A stretch of 40,160 bases of DNA from Pseudomonadota bacterium (GTDB lineage: Bacteria; Myxococcota; UBA9042; PHBI01), in the NCBI GenBank assembly GCA_005772945.1, contig SXIE01000406.1, positions 1 to 40,160 on the forward strand, in the 5' to 3' direction. A model generated the notes under the pieces. That model was not told the origin of the DNA. It did no database searches and worked only from the letters and a program-made list of their open reading frames with translations. Within the stretch, counting starts at the first letter, position 1. Each line of letters opens with the position of its first letter. The translations under genes were made by a program, and so were the position numbers. Shown here in pieces: positions 1-8,401 of the stretch.

Positions 1-475
1 CGGTCTTGCCGCCGACGGCGCTGTCGACCTGGGCCAGGAGCGTCGTCGGGACTTGGAGATAGGGCACGCCGCGATGAAGCAACGAGGCCGCAAAGCCGCA
101 TAAATCGCCGACGACCCCGCCACCGAGGGCAATGAAGGCGTCATGCCGCGTGAGGTCGGCGGCGAGCGCGGCGTCGAGGATGGCGCTGGTGGTGGCGAGG
201 TTCTTCTGGGCCTCCCCCGCCGCGAAGACGAAGCGACGCGGGTCGTAGCCGGCGTCGGCGAGCGCCTGCTCGACACCGTCGGCATAGAGCGGCGCCACGT
301 TCGAGTCGCTGACGACGAGCAAGCGCTTGGCGCGGGTGGCGAGGCGTTCGCGGGCGAGGCGCGCGACGAGCGGCCCGGGAAGCGCGTGCGTGATGACGAT
401 CGGGTAACTGCGATCGCCGAGCGCGACGTCGAGCGTCGTGTCCGGAATCGGCGCGTGGGAAGCGGGCGCGGTCAC
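1..475 (-). CDS. aroB: 3-dehydroquinate synthase, N-terminal part (cut by window edge)
   Basis: AroB converts DAHP to 3-dehydroquinate, the second step of the shikimate pathway, in the cytoplasm using NAD and a divalent metal. The first 158 codons are visible. The family's NAD-binding signature GGGVVGDLCGFAAS is followed by RGVPYLQVPTTLLAQVDSAVGGKT-type sequence (shown here as family motif positions near residues 115-158), typical of AroB. The start is a GTG at 475-473 that overlaps the aroK stop codon in a GTGA four-base junction, which fixes both the start and the coupling. The C-terminal metal-binding half lies outside the window. It is the last visible gene of the run GT39, prepilin peptidase, aroK, aroB. 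The aroK-aroB pairing beside a pilus gene is common in proteobacteria. Confidence 0.93.
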   Translation of the reverse strand, partial: MTAPASHAPIPDTTLDVALGDRSYPIVITHALPGPLVARLARERLATRAKRLLVVSDSNVAPLYADGVEQALADAGYDPRRFVFAAGEAQKNLATTSAILDAALAADLTRHDAFIALGGGVVGDLCGFAASLLHRGVPYLQVPTTLLAQVDSAVGGKT

Positions 476-1011
476 GGGATACCTCTTAGCAGGTGACCGA
501 CCAGGCGGTCGATCTCGGCGGCGACTTCGGGCGCGGCTCGGCCGGCGTCGACATGCCATGGGGCGCGCGCGTAATGCGGGCGGCGGGCCTCGCGCTGGGT
601 CGCGAGGAATTGGGCGCGCTCGGCGGTCGACAGCCCGGCGAGGAGCGGACGCCCGCCCGCATCGTCGCCGGCCACGCGTTCCGCGAGAACCGACGGCGCG
701 ACGTCGAGCCAGACGACCGGCCCGGACGTGATCATGAGATCCATCGCGCCGGGCTCGCAGGGCGCGCCACCGCCGGTCGCGAGCACGACACGTGCGCGTG
801 CGAGAACGCCGGCCAGCGCGGCCCGCTCGCGCACGCGGAACTCGGCTTCGCCGTAGGTCGCGAAGAGATCGGCGATGCGCGCACCGGCGCTGGCTTCGAT
901 CAGCGCATCGAGGTCGACAAACGTGAATCCGAGGTCCGCCCAGCGCTCGGCGAGGAGTCGCCCGACCGTCGACTTCCCGGCTCCCATCTGCCCGACGAGC
1001 GTCACGATCAT
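472..1011 (-). CDS. aroK: shikimate kinase
   Basis: This 179-residue cytoplasmic kinase phosphorylates shikimate at the 3-hydroxyl with ATP, step five of the shikimate pathway. The Walker A motif GQMGAGKST is at residues 7-15, the shikimate-binding Asp is in FVDLDALIE (about 31-39), and the GGG signature follows in ATGGGAPC (about 78-85). A lid with RPLL lies near 121. The length is typical for AroK. The ATG at 1011 overlaps the prepilin peptidase stop by four bases (ATGA). The open frame continues far upstream, but that extension runs antiparallel to good coding sequence and lacks similarity. The gene is co-transcribed with aroB downstream. Confidence 0.94.
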   Translation of the reverse strand: MIVTLVGQMGAGKSTVGRLLAERWADLGFTFVDLDALIEASAGARIADLFATYGEAEFRVRERAALAGVLARARVVLATGGGAPCEPGAMDLMITSGPVVWLDVAPSVLAERVAGDDAGGRPLLAGLSTAERAQFLATQREARRPHYARAPWHVDAGRAAPEVAAEIDRLVGHLLRGIP

Positions 1012-1922
1012 CGCGCGAACCACCGGCTGATCTCGTCGCGGAAGAAGAGCCACTCGAGCGCCGCGACCGCCAGAAACGGACCGAACGGAACCATGAGGCG
1101 CCGAAAAGGGACTGGCGCGACAGCCGCGTTGGCCCCATCGGAAGCGGCCTCGGCCCCGGTCTCGCCCGGCAGCGGCGGAAGGGCCACGCGCGCGAAATCC
1201 CGGCGAAAAAGAAGCGCCGCCACCAGCCCCTGCACAGCGCCCGCCCCCAGCACGAATGGCAGCGACGTCACGCCGAGCCAGGCGCCGATGCCGAGCAGCA
1301 GCTTCCAGTCCCCGCCGCCGAGTCCGGTGCGCCCGGTCGCGGCGCCGTAGACCCGCATGAGGAGCCACGGCCCGAGCCCGCCGATGGCGGCCCCGAGCAG
1401 CGCCCCCTCGAACCCCGGGCCGCGCGGATCGCCGAGCGCCGCGAGCAGCCCGAGCCCCGCGAGCGGCAGCGTGATCACATCCGGCAGGAGGAACCAGTCG
1501 AGGTCCATGAGCGCGAGGGCGATCAGCGTCATCGCCAGCGTCGTTTCCAGCACGAAGGGGACGACGACGCGGCCGAGCAGCTCGGCGCTCGGGAGCGCAT
1601 GGCGCGCGGCATCGAGGCCGATCGCGATGTCCCGCCAGAGGGCCAGCGCCACGAGCCCAGCGACCAATTCGACGAGCGGATAGCGCGCCGAGATCGGCAC
1701 GCGACACGCCTGGCACCGGCCGCGCACGATGAACCACCCCACGACGGGCACGTTCGCGTACCAGCGGATCGGCGTCGCGCACGCGGGGCAGCGGCTGCCG
1801 GGGCGCACAATGGAACGCCCGTACGGCACGCGGAACGCGACGACGTTGACGAAGCTGCCGAGCGAGGCGCCGAGGAGGAACACGAGCCCCGAGAACGCGA
1901 CCCCCATGGTGAGCCCGCCCAC
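1008..1922 (-). CDS. pilD: prepilin peptidase (type IV leader peptidase / methyltransferase)
   Basis: This polytopic inner-membrane aspartic protease cleaves and N-methylates type IV pilin or type II secretion pseudopilin leaders. The N-terminal methyltransferase region starts with the family block LGSFVNVVAFRVP (about 21-33). Two CxxC pairs, C45/C48 and C70/C73, form the usual zinc knot. The catalytic Asp motifs are MDLDWFLLPD (139-148) and GGGDWKLL (202-209). The total is 304 residues with about 7-8 membrane spans, and the C-terminus is somewhat extended by an Ala-rich stretch and one more span. A second ATG at 1907 (residue 6) may be the true start. The gene begins three bases after the GT39 stop and overlaps aroK. 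No pilin gene is in view, so its substrate is unknown. The gspO name would fit as well. Confidence 0.9.
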   Translation of the reverse strand: MGGLTMGVAFSGLVFLLGASLGSFVNVVAFRVPYGRSIVRPGSRCPACATPIRWYANVPVVGWFIVRGRCQACRVPISARYPLVELVAGLVALALWRDIAIGLDAARHALPSAELLGRVVVPFVLETTLAMTLIALALMDLDWFLLPDVITLPLAGLGLLAALGDPRGPGFEGALLGAAIGGLGPWLLMRVYGAATGRTGLGGGDWKLLLGIGAWLGVTSLPFVLGAGAVQGLVAALLFRRDFARVALPPLPGETGAEAASDGANAAVAPVPFRRLMVPFGPFLAVAALEWLFFRDEISRWFAR

Positions 1923-1925
1923 GGC

Positions 1926-4900
1926 TCAGCGCACCGTGAACGTCCCGATACCGAGTCGGTTCTGCCCGTCGTGCTTGCAGTTCTTGGTGTCCCAGCTGAC
2001 GACCTTGAGGCGCGTGTCCGGCCCGGGCTGGTAGAGGCCGAGGTAGAACATGTAGCTGCCGGTCGTGGAGTCCTCGGGGACCTCGAGCTCGAACGTATCC
2101 TCGACGATGTCGCCCGGCAGCCAATGGTCCGTCCGGAAGCAGCCAATGCAGGTCTTGTTCGACTCGCTGCGCTTGGTCGGATTGAGCGGCCAGTGGTCGC
2201 CGTGGAGGCGCGAGCCGCCGCCCTCGCGGTCGGCGTGCAGGAAGATCTCGAGCGACTTGCGCACGGGCTTGAGCGCCTTGAAGTACACCGTCAGCTTGAT
2301 AGTGCCGTTGATCTTCGTGACGTTCTTGTCGGTCTTGTAGCCGACGACCTGGATCGTGTCCTCGAAGTTGCCCCAGACGCGGCGCAGGCTCTTGTCCGTG
2401 ATCTTGGCGAAGGCGTCATCGGTGTAGGTCGCGAGTGCGAAGCGGTTCTGCTGCGTCTCGGTCGGCCCGAGCTCCGACACCGCGAGCAGCACGCGATAGC
2501 TCGAGCCATCGAGGATCGGCAGGTGACGACCGCTCGAGATCTGGCGAAACGCGTAGTTGAGCTCCGAGAGATCATCGGTTGGAATGAGCAGCGCGCGACG
2601 CTCGGGCGCGGCGGCACTCGCACGCGGCTGGGCCGAGTCCGCAGCGTCGATCACGTAATAGGCGCGGGTCGGTGGCGTCGTCGCAAACGTGAGCGGCGTC
2701 GACGCGTCGACCGTGACCGAGGTCGCGTCGTTGCCTGTGATGGGCCACGCGCGCCCGTTGACGTCGACGAGACGCTTCCCCACCAGCGCCCCGACGGGCC
2801 ACGTGGCCTTGGCGTCGACGATCCCGGTCGCGCTCACGGCGCTGACGGACCCGCTGACCGCCGGCAGGTCGCGTTTCCGGTCGTTGTCCGCGTCGTTGAG
2901 CGCGCTCCAACCCGGCAGCGCGCGCCACTCGGAGCCGCTCACGGTGTCGACGGGAACGACCAGGTCTTCGGCCCCGAGGAGCGTCTTCAACGCGGCCTGG
3001 CGGTCGCGGATCTCCGGGAACTCGGCCGTGGAGTAGTTGGTGTCGCGGTCGCTCTGACCGCCGAAGCTGCCGTGCTTGAAGATGCGCGCTTTGGCGTTGG
3101 CGTCCGGCTCGGCCTGGAACCACGCCTCGATGATGTGTTTCTGGCTGACGTGGACCGCGAGGTTCTTCTGGAACGGCATCGTGAAGATGACCGCACACAG
3201 GACGCCGCTCCCGCCGATCGCCCAGACGGCGTTACGCCCGCGCTCGAGGAAGAGCGAGAGCCGCACGTGGAGCTCGTTCGGAAAGAACAAGGTGATCAAG
3301 ACCTTCTCTACGAGCGGCGTCGTCGGACTGGCCAGGCGCTGATCGACTTGCGCCCGCAGCAGGCGGTTCGCCACCAGCCACACGGCGATGCCGACGAACG
3401 CCACGGCCACCAGATCCGCAAGGAAGAACGTGCCCGGGTCCGCCTCGCCGCCTTGGTTGATGAGCACCGACAGCATCGTCCAGCGGTCCGCGAGCGGCAC
3501 CACGAACGCCAACATGAGCAGCGACAGCGCGATCGCGGCGGACGCGATGAGCCGCTCCGCCGAGGCCGTCACGTAGGCAAACAGCGCCACGAGCGCGCTG
3601 CAGGCACCGAAACCGAAGCCGAGCGTCACGAGCGCGCCCCCGAAATGCGCGTCGCGGTCGAGCCGCAACCCCAACAAATAGGCCACGATCGCGGCCGCCG
3701 CCAGTCCGGCCTGCACCCGATCGCGCGTCACCCACCCGACCAGCGCTGCGACCCCGAGGGCCACGACATAGCCGGCCAACGACGGCGTGGCGGTCAGGAC
3801 CTCCTGCCAATACCCCTCGGGGGTCGTCGTCGACAGCCACATCGTCAGGGCCAGCGCACCCCAGATCCCCAGCGCCGCCGCCCACGCAACGCGGCTCAGC
3901 CGCTGCGTCGGCCGCAGTACCCCGAGGCGCAGCCGCGCGCGCAGCGCGACGTAGACGGTGGCTCCGGCGAGCACCACACACACGAGGATCCCGATCGGCA
4001 GGAGCGCACCATCCGACAAGAGCGCATAGATGAAGCGCTCCTCGCCGGGACCGACCGCCGCCGCGTAGCTCGCTCCCATGGCGGTATTATGCGGACTCCC
4101 CGTGGCGACGAGCAGGTAGAGCGAAGCGAGCACGGCCACCGCCGATAGCGCGATGACAAACGGCCGCTTGCGCGCGAAGAACTGCGACACCCTGAGCACG
4201 AAGGACCCGTAGCGCCCGAAATACGCGAGCATGGCGAGCGCCATGACCAGCATCACCCCGCGGTAGGCACTGCCAATCCGAAGGTCCGCCGGAAAGCGCA
4301 GATTGCCATCTTTCGAAAACGGCGGATCGTACGTGAGAAACGCGACCATTGGCTCGGCGCTCTCCTTCACCTCGTGCCGCAGAATGTAGAACATCATGAG
4401 CGCGGCGGCCGCGATCCAGAAGCTGCGCATCGGCCGCTTGACGACGACGTCGCCGAGCATCCCGACGGCCAGCGCGGCCGCCGGGGCCGCCGCGAACACG
4501 AAGTGATTCTGGTTCTTCAGCGTCACCATCAGGAGGGCCACCGGCACAAAGAACCACGCCGCCACGACCAGCCCCCGACCGTCCCGATTCTGGAGCGCCG
4601 AGAACCCGATCGCTCCGACCGCGATGACCGCGATCGGCGACCACGGGATGAGACCGAAGCCGAGCTCGTGAATGATGAGATCGAAGTTGCGGAAATAGGC
4701 GGTCGGCCCGGTCGAGAACATCGTCCGCTTGAGCGCCAGCTGCGACGCGAACGAACCCGGCGTCGCGCCGTCGACCATCAGCACGACCGCCACCAGAGCG
4801 GCCCCGAAAAGCAGCGTCGGCGCCCACTCACGCACCGTCCGAGCGCCGCTGACGAGCGCGACCGTGCCACTGAGAACGGTGAAGAGCACGAGCGCAAAGA

Positions 4901-6035
4901 GCCCGTCGGCGAGGACGCCCACGAGCAAGCCCGCGCCCAAATACGCCGCACCGATGACGTCGCGACGCCCTTGCTCGGCAGCCGTGGGCACATCCCGACC
5001 TGGCGCCGTGCGCACCCTCAATAAGAGGCCGCAGCCGACCAACGTCAGCGCCAACATCAGCCCGCTCTCACCAGACGCGATACGCGCCTGACCGAAAAAG
5101 AGCGGCATCGTCACGAGCACCACGCCCGCCATCAACGCCGCCCGCGCGCCCGAGAGCCTGCGCACTGTTTGAATCAAGACCCAGAGTGCCATCAGCGCCA
5201 AGAGCGCCCCCGGCAGCCGCGTCGCGAACTCGTTGGTGCCCAGCGCGCGATAGCTGAGCGCGCGCAGCCACGTGTCGAGCGGCGCCGTCGTCTGCAGCTC
5301 GCCGTGGTCCTTGAACAGCGCCCGCGACCCGATCGCGCCGACGCCACGCGCGAGCGCCTCGGTCAATCCCGCCTCGTCCGAGGGCGCGAGGACGACGAGC
5401 CGCTCGCGGTCCGGATCGGCCGCCGCCGCCGCGGTCAGCGCGGTGCTCAGCTGCTCGGGGGTCGGCAGCGACGTGAGGCCCCAGCCGGGCGCCGTCGTCT
5501 CCCAGAAGTCGCGCCACTTCTCGCCGAGCAGCTGGGTCGCCAGCTCCGTCGCGTCCGGCGGCCCGTCGCTCAGGATGACGACCGTGCCCAAGCCCGCGTA
5601 GCGCAGCGCCTCGCTCACCGTGCGCCCAGCGGCCCGCACGGCCTCGGGCCGCGCGACGTCGCTCAGGACCAGCGCCCGATCCATGACGATCGCACCCACA
5701 ACGCGCCCACGCGCGCGGTCGAGCGCGGCCCGGACGATCGCGCCCTCGACCCCCACGCTCGCGTCGGGCGCGCGCGCGACACCTCCCACGGCAGCGGCGG
5801 CCGCGGTCACCTTGTCGGCCAACGCGGCGTTCCCGGGCGCGATGGCGGTCACGACCTCGGCCGGCAAGGTGAGGTTGCGCGCGAGCGCCGCGCGGTCCAT
5901 CTCCCAAGGCTCCCAGAGCCCCGTCCCGCCGAGTCCGAACAAAACGACGACGGCACCGAGCCCGATGACGGCGAGGTTGCCCCAACGCAAGAGGAGCGCG
6001 TCGAGTCGGGCGGCAAGCTTCACGGGCGTCGTCAC
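1926..6035 (-). CDS. very large ArnT/GT39-like polytopic glycosyltransferase
   Basis: This is a 1369-residue membrane protein with about 20 hydrophobic segments. The first span (about 17-37) is followed by GTGLWEPWEMDRAALARN, which corresponds to the acidic first-loop motif of the GT39/ArnT family that uses lipid-phosphate sugars. The family's next block (D-WLRALSYRALGTNEFATRLPGAL) appears only near residue 260. The two are separated by about 190 extra, largely soluble residues. Residues about 265-1000 are the membrane core. Residues about 1000-1369 form a soluble beta-rich domain with one CIGC motif and an ending of GDIVEDTFELEVP-type, as in extracytoplasmic C-terminal domains of glycosyltransferases. 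The gene heads the run with prepilin peptidase and aroKB, with a 3-base gap to the former. Sugar donor and acceptor are unknown. Surface polysaccharide, lipid A or pilin modification are guesses. Confidence 0.75.
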   Translation of the reverse strand: MTTPVKLAARLDALLLRWGNLAVIGLGAVVVLFGLGGTGLWEPWEMDRAALARNLTLPAEVVTAIAPGNAALADKVTAAAAAVGGVARAPDASVGVEGAIVRAALDRARGRVVGAIVMDRALVLSDVARPEAVRAAGRTVSEALRYAGLGTVVILSDGPPDATELATQLLGEKWRDFWETTAPGWGLTSLPTPEQLSTALTAAAAADPDRERLVVLAPSDEAGLTEALARGVGAIGSRALFKDHGELQTTAPLDTWLRALSYRALGTNEFATRLPGALLALMALWVLIQTVRRLSGARAALMAGVVLVTMPLFFGQARIASGESGLMLALTLVGCGLLLRVRTAPGRDVPTAAEQGRRDVIGAAYLGAGLLVGVLADGLFALVLFTVLSGTVALVSGARTVREWAPTLLFGAALVAVVLMVDGATPGSFASQLALKRTMFSTGPTAYFRNFDLIIHELGFGLIPWSPIAVIAVGAIGFSALQNRDGRGLVVAAWFFVPVALLMVTLKNQNHFVFAAAPAAALAVGMLGDVVVKRPMRSFWIAAAALMMFYILRHEVKESAEPMVAFLTYDPPFSKDGNLRFPADLRIGSAYRGVMLVMALAMLAYFGRYGSFVLRVSQFFARKRPFVIALSAVAVLASLYLLVATGSPHNTAMGASYAAAVGPGEERFIYALLSDGALLPIGILVCVVLAGATVYVALRARLRLGVLRPTQRLSRVAWAAALGIWGALALTMWLSTTTPEGYWQEVLTATPSLAGYVVALGVAALVGWVTRDRVQAGLAAAAIVAYLLGLRLDRDAHFGGALVTLGFGFGACSALVALFAYVTASAERLIASAAIALSLLMLAFVVPLADRWTMLSVLINQGGEADPGTFFLADLVAVAFVGIAVWLVANRLLRAQVDQRLASPTTPLVEKVLITLFFPNELHVRLSLFLERGRNAVWAIGGSGVLCAVIFTMPFQKNLAVHVSQKHIIEAWFQAEPDANAKARIFKHGSFGGQSDRDTNYSTAEFPEIRDRQAALKTLLGAEDLVVPVDTVSGSEWRALPGWSALNDADNDRKRDLPAVSGSVSAVSATGIVDAKATWPVGALVGKRLVDVNGRAWPITGNDATSVTVDASTPLTFATTPPTRAYYVIDAADSAQPRASAAAPERRALLIPTDDLSELNYAFRQISSGRHLPILDGSSYRVLLAVSELGPTETQQNRFALATYTDDAFAKITDKSLRRVWGNFEDTIQVVGYKTDKNVTKINGTIKLTVYFKALKPVRKSLEIFLHADREGGGSRLHGDHWPLNPTKRSESNKTCIGCFRTDHWLPGDIVEDTFELEVPEDSTTGSYMFYLGLYQPGPDTRLKVVSWDTKNCKHDGQNRLGIGTFTVR

Positions 6036-6150
6036 GTGGCAAGGTCCAGCGGGGAGAGGTCGGGCCGGGGCGACGCACTTTGGACCGGGCGCGCGTTCCT
6101 CGCAAGAGGATATCCTTGTCCTTGGCCCCCCGGTGCCTCAGCATGCGGCC

Positions 6151-7875
6151 ATGCCGAACCGAACCGAATCCGACGCCCCTCGCGCCGCCGCCAAGACCGA
6201 GGCGACCGACCTCGCGCTGCTCACGGCCCGCTCGACGCTCCCACACGAGCTTCGACACGCGTCCGGCATGCAGAAACTCGATTGGATCTGGAGCCTTGCG
6301 AACCCGGCGGAGTTCGTGACGTCGCTCGAGCCGCAGGAACTCTACTATTGGATGCGCGACATCGGCAAAGAGGACGCCTATCCCTTGCTCGAGCATGCAA
6401 CTCCGGAGCAGCTGCGCGGGCTCGTGGACATCGACGTCTGGGCCAAGCACGAGCCGCAGGTCCCGCGCATCCTCGAGTGGCTCGACCTCGCGCTCGCCGT
6501 CGACCACGACACCGCCGCGCGCCTCCTCGAGTCGAGCGACGACGAGCTGCTGCTGTGGCTGCTCAGCGGAGACGTGCAGGTCCTTCCCTCGGATACCGAC
6601 CCCGACTTCATCGCCGACGATCTCAGCCTCCACTATTCGCCCGACCGCATGTACCTCGTGACCGTGCCGCGCAACCACGCGCTCGACGAGCGCCTGCCGC
6701 AGATCATGCGCCTACTGTGGTCGAACGACATCGACCGCGCGCGCCGCATTTTTCAGCAGGTCCAGTTCGAGCTGCAGACCTCGCTGCTCGACGACGCCGA
6801 ACGCTTCCGCGAGGCGCGCCTGCAGGACCTCGGCTTCGAACCCCCGACCGAGGCGCTCGAGGTCTTTGCGTCGCTGGACGTCGCCGCCCTGCGCCACGCC
6901 CTGCGCACGGACGTCGTCGGCGTCGCAGCGCCGGCCCTCACGCCGCACCCCCACAGCCCCGACCTCGTCCTGCGCGGCGCGGCTCCGCCCGATCTCCTGC
7001 GCGAGGCGCTCGAGCAGCTGGCCCCGAACGACCGCGCCACGGTCGGCGAGCGCTTCGCCTACCTCGTCAACAAGGTCTTCATGGCCGAGACGGGCGACCT
7101 CTCGCGCATCGACGACCTGCCGGCGTATGCCCGCCAGGCCGCCGCCGAAGCCAACCTGGGACTGCAACACCTGTCGGACGACAGCGTGACGCAGGCCGCT
7201 CGCATTCTCGCCGCGTCGTCGGCCGAGACGATCTTTCGCGCCGGCCATACGCTCGTCATGCAGCTCGGCAAGAAGGCGCACCGCCTGTCGAAACGCGCCG
7301 GCGCGCACCTCGGCTACAGCCTCTTCGGAACCCCCTTCGACGGGATCATCGCAGGCGCCGCGCTCACCCGGCCGCTCTTCTGGGAGGGCGTCGACGACGC
7401 GCGCCAGCTGACGTTCCGCCCCTTCGCGACCCTCGACGACCTCGCGCGCGCGGAGGCCCATGTGGCCGAAGCGTCGGCCCTCCTCGATTGGTTCGAGGCG
7501 ACCTTCGGCTTCTCGATCGACCGACTCGCGAGTGGGCCGTTGGCCGAGCTCGGCGCGGACGCCCGGCGGCGCGTGCGGCTCTCGACCCTCTTCCGCACAG
7601 GCCTCGCGCACGCGCTCGCGAACGACACCTTCAGCTTCGCGCCTCTCACGCAGGAAGAACTCGTCACGTTCGCGCGCGCCGCCTTCACGCGCGCGGGCCA
7701 GCCCTCGACCGCCCTCACGTCCACGCTCGAACGCGCACGCTCGGCCGATCCGACGGTCGCCCGCTTCGTCGAGCGCACGCTCGAAACCCTGAACGATGCG
7801 ATGGCCGGCGTCGCCCCGGCGGACCTGACCACGCGCTACGCGGGTGAGCTCTTCATCGTCGCGCGCGACACCTGA
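6151..7875 (+). CDS. DUF6178 family protein
   Basis: This is a 574-residue soluble, helix-rich protein with no signal peptide. The block running from LEPQELYYWMRDIGKEDAYPL (split here: LEPQELYYWM, then DIGKEDAYPL) to TPEQLRGLVDIDVW near residues 50-95 matches, from memory, the characteristic opening of DUF6178 proteins of deltaproteobacteria. Asp and Glu are abundant. The function of the family is not known. The ATG at 6151 was chosen because similarity and regular codon usage begin there, and the open frame upstream runs antisense into the GT39 gene. It is a single-gene unit, divergent from the GT39 operon and convergent with atpE. A strong terminator follows 32 bases downstream. Confidence 0.8.
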   Translation: MPNRTESDAPRAAAKTEATDLALLTARSTLPHELRHASGMQKLDWIWSLANPAEFVTSLEPQELYYWMRDIGKEDAYPLLEHATPEQLRGLVDIDVWAKHEPQVPRILEWLDLALAVDHDTAARLLESSDDELLLWLLSGDVQVLPSDTDPDFIADDLSLHYSPDRMYLVTVPRNHALDERLPQIMRLLWSNDIDRARRIFQQVQFELQTSLLDDAERFREARLQDLGFEPPTEALEVFASLDVAALRHALRTDVVGVAAPALTPHPHSPDLVLRGAAPPDLLREALEQLAPNDRATVGERFAYLVNKVFMAETGDLSRIDDLPAYARQAAAEANLGLQHLSDDSVTQAARILAASSAETIFRAGHTLVMQLGKKAHRLSKRAGAHLGYSLFGTPFDGIIAGAALTRPLFWEGVDDARQLTFRPFATLDDLARAEAHVAEASALLDWFEATFGFSIDRLASGPLAELGADARRRVRLSTLFRTGLAHALANDTFSFAPLTQEELVTFARAAFTRAGQPSTALTSTLERARSADPTVARFVERTLETLNDAMAGVAPADLTTRYAGELFIVARDT

Positions 7876-7906
7876 TCCCCGCGGCGCGCAGGACCCGCGG
7901 CATGCA

Positions 7907-7938
7907 GAAAGGGTCGACTCTCACGAGCCGACCCTTTC
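7907..7938 (+). terminator. Rho-independent terminator after the DUF6178 gene
   Basis: A ten-base-pair stem GAAAGGGTCG / CGACCCTTTC (7907-7916 with 7929-7938) has three more pairs inside past one mismatch and a four-base loop. It is followed on the plus strand by the U-rich GTTTCTTT. It lies between the convergent DUF6178 and atpE stops, and the T-rich tail favours the plus direction. Confidence 0.8.
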
Positions 7939-7971
7939 GTTTCTTTCGCGATCGCGGGCAGCGCCTAGGCC

Positions 7972-8304
7972 TTACGCCTTGCCGAACGAACCGCTGAACA
8001 CGAACGCGATCACGAGCGCGTAGATGACGAGCGACTCGATGAGCGCGAGGCCGAGGATCATCGGGGTGAAGATCTTGTCGGCCGCGCCCGGGTTACGGGC
8101 GATACCCTCGAGCGCCGCCGCTGCCGTGCGGCCCTGGCCGAGCGCGCCACCGAACGCCGCGATACCGAGCCCGAGGCCGGCCGCGAGTGCGATGAGCCCA
8201 CCCTGCGAGAACTTGTTGGCCTCGCCGTCGGCGGCAAACGCCATCGGGGCGAAGATGCAGAGCGTGAACAGCGTGATGAATGTGGTCGTGAGCGCCTTCT
8301 TCAT
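7972..8304 (-). CDS. atpE: ATP synthase Fo subunit c with N-terminal signal sequence
   Basis: This proteolipid subunit forms the rotor ring that carries ions through the membrane. It has 110 residues, longer than the usual 75-90, because a cleavable-looking signal peptide (residues 1-24, ending AFA) precedes the two-helix hairpin. Helix 1 has the Gly-rich GLGLGIAAFGGALGQG (Q57), the polar loop has ARNPGA (69-74), and helix 2 carries the ion-binding Glu90 in ALIESLVIYALVIAF. Q57, E90, S91 and Y95 resemble ligands of sodium-binding rings, but the Thr after Ser is Leu, so proton coupling is equally possible. A perfect AGGAGG lies nine bases before the ATG. It is the last gene of the atpZ-atpI-atpB-atpE run. 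F1 genes are not adjacent. Confidence 0.95.
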   Translation of the reverse strand: MKKALTTTFITLFTLCIFAPMAFAADGEANKFSQGGLIALAAGLGLGIAAFGGALGQGRTAAAALEGIARNPGAADKIFTPMILGLALIESLVIYALVIAFVFSGSFGKA

Positions 8305-8401
8305 TTCCCTCTTCCTCCTGACAAACCTTGGCTAACGAAGTCTCGGGACCACACGGCCCCTTCCGTGGATGGCGCACACGCGCGCCAAGCCCTTTTGCGA
8401 A

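Noticed and set aside
1599..4148. 849-residue open frame on the plus strand
   Set aside because: Antisense shadow of the GT39-like and prepilin peptidase genes; Arg/Pro/Glu-rich with no domain, typical of GC-rich antisense frames.
5169..7847. 892-residue open frame on the plus strand and a 536-residue frame at 5068-6678 on minus
   Set aside because: They run across the GT39 and DUF6178 genes in wrong frames; composition is Arg/Ala noise.
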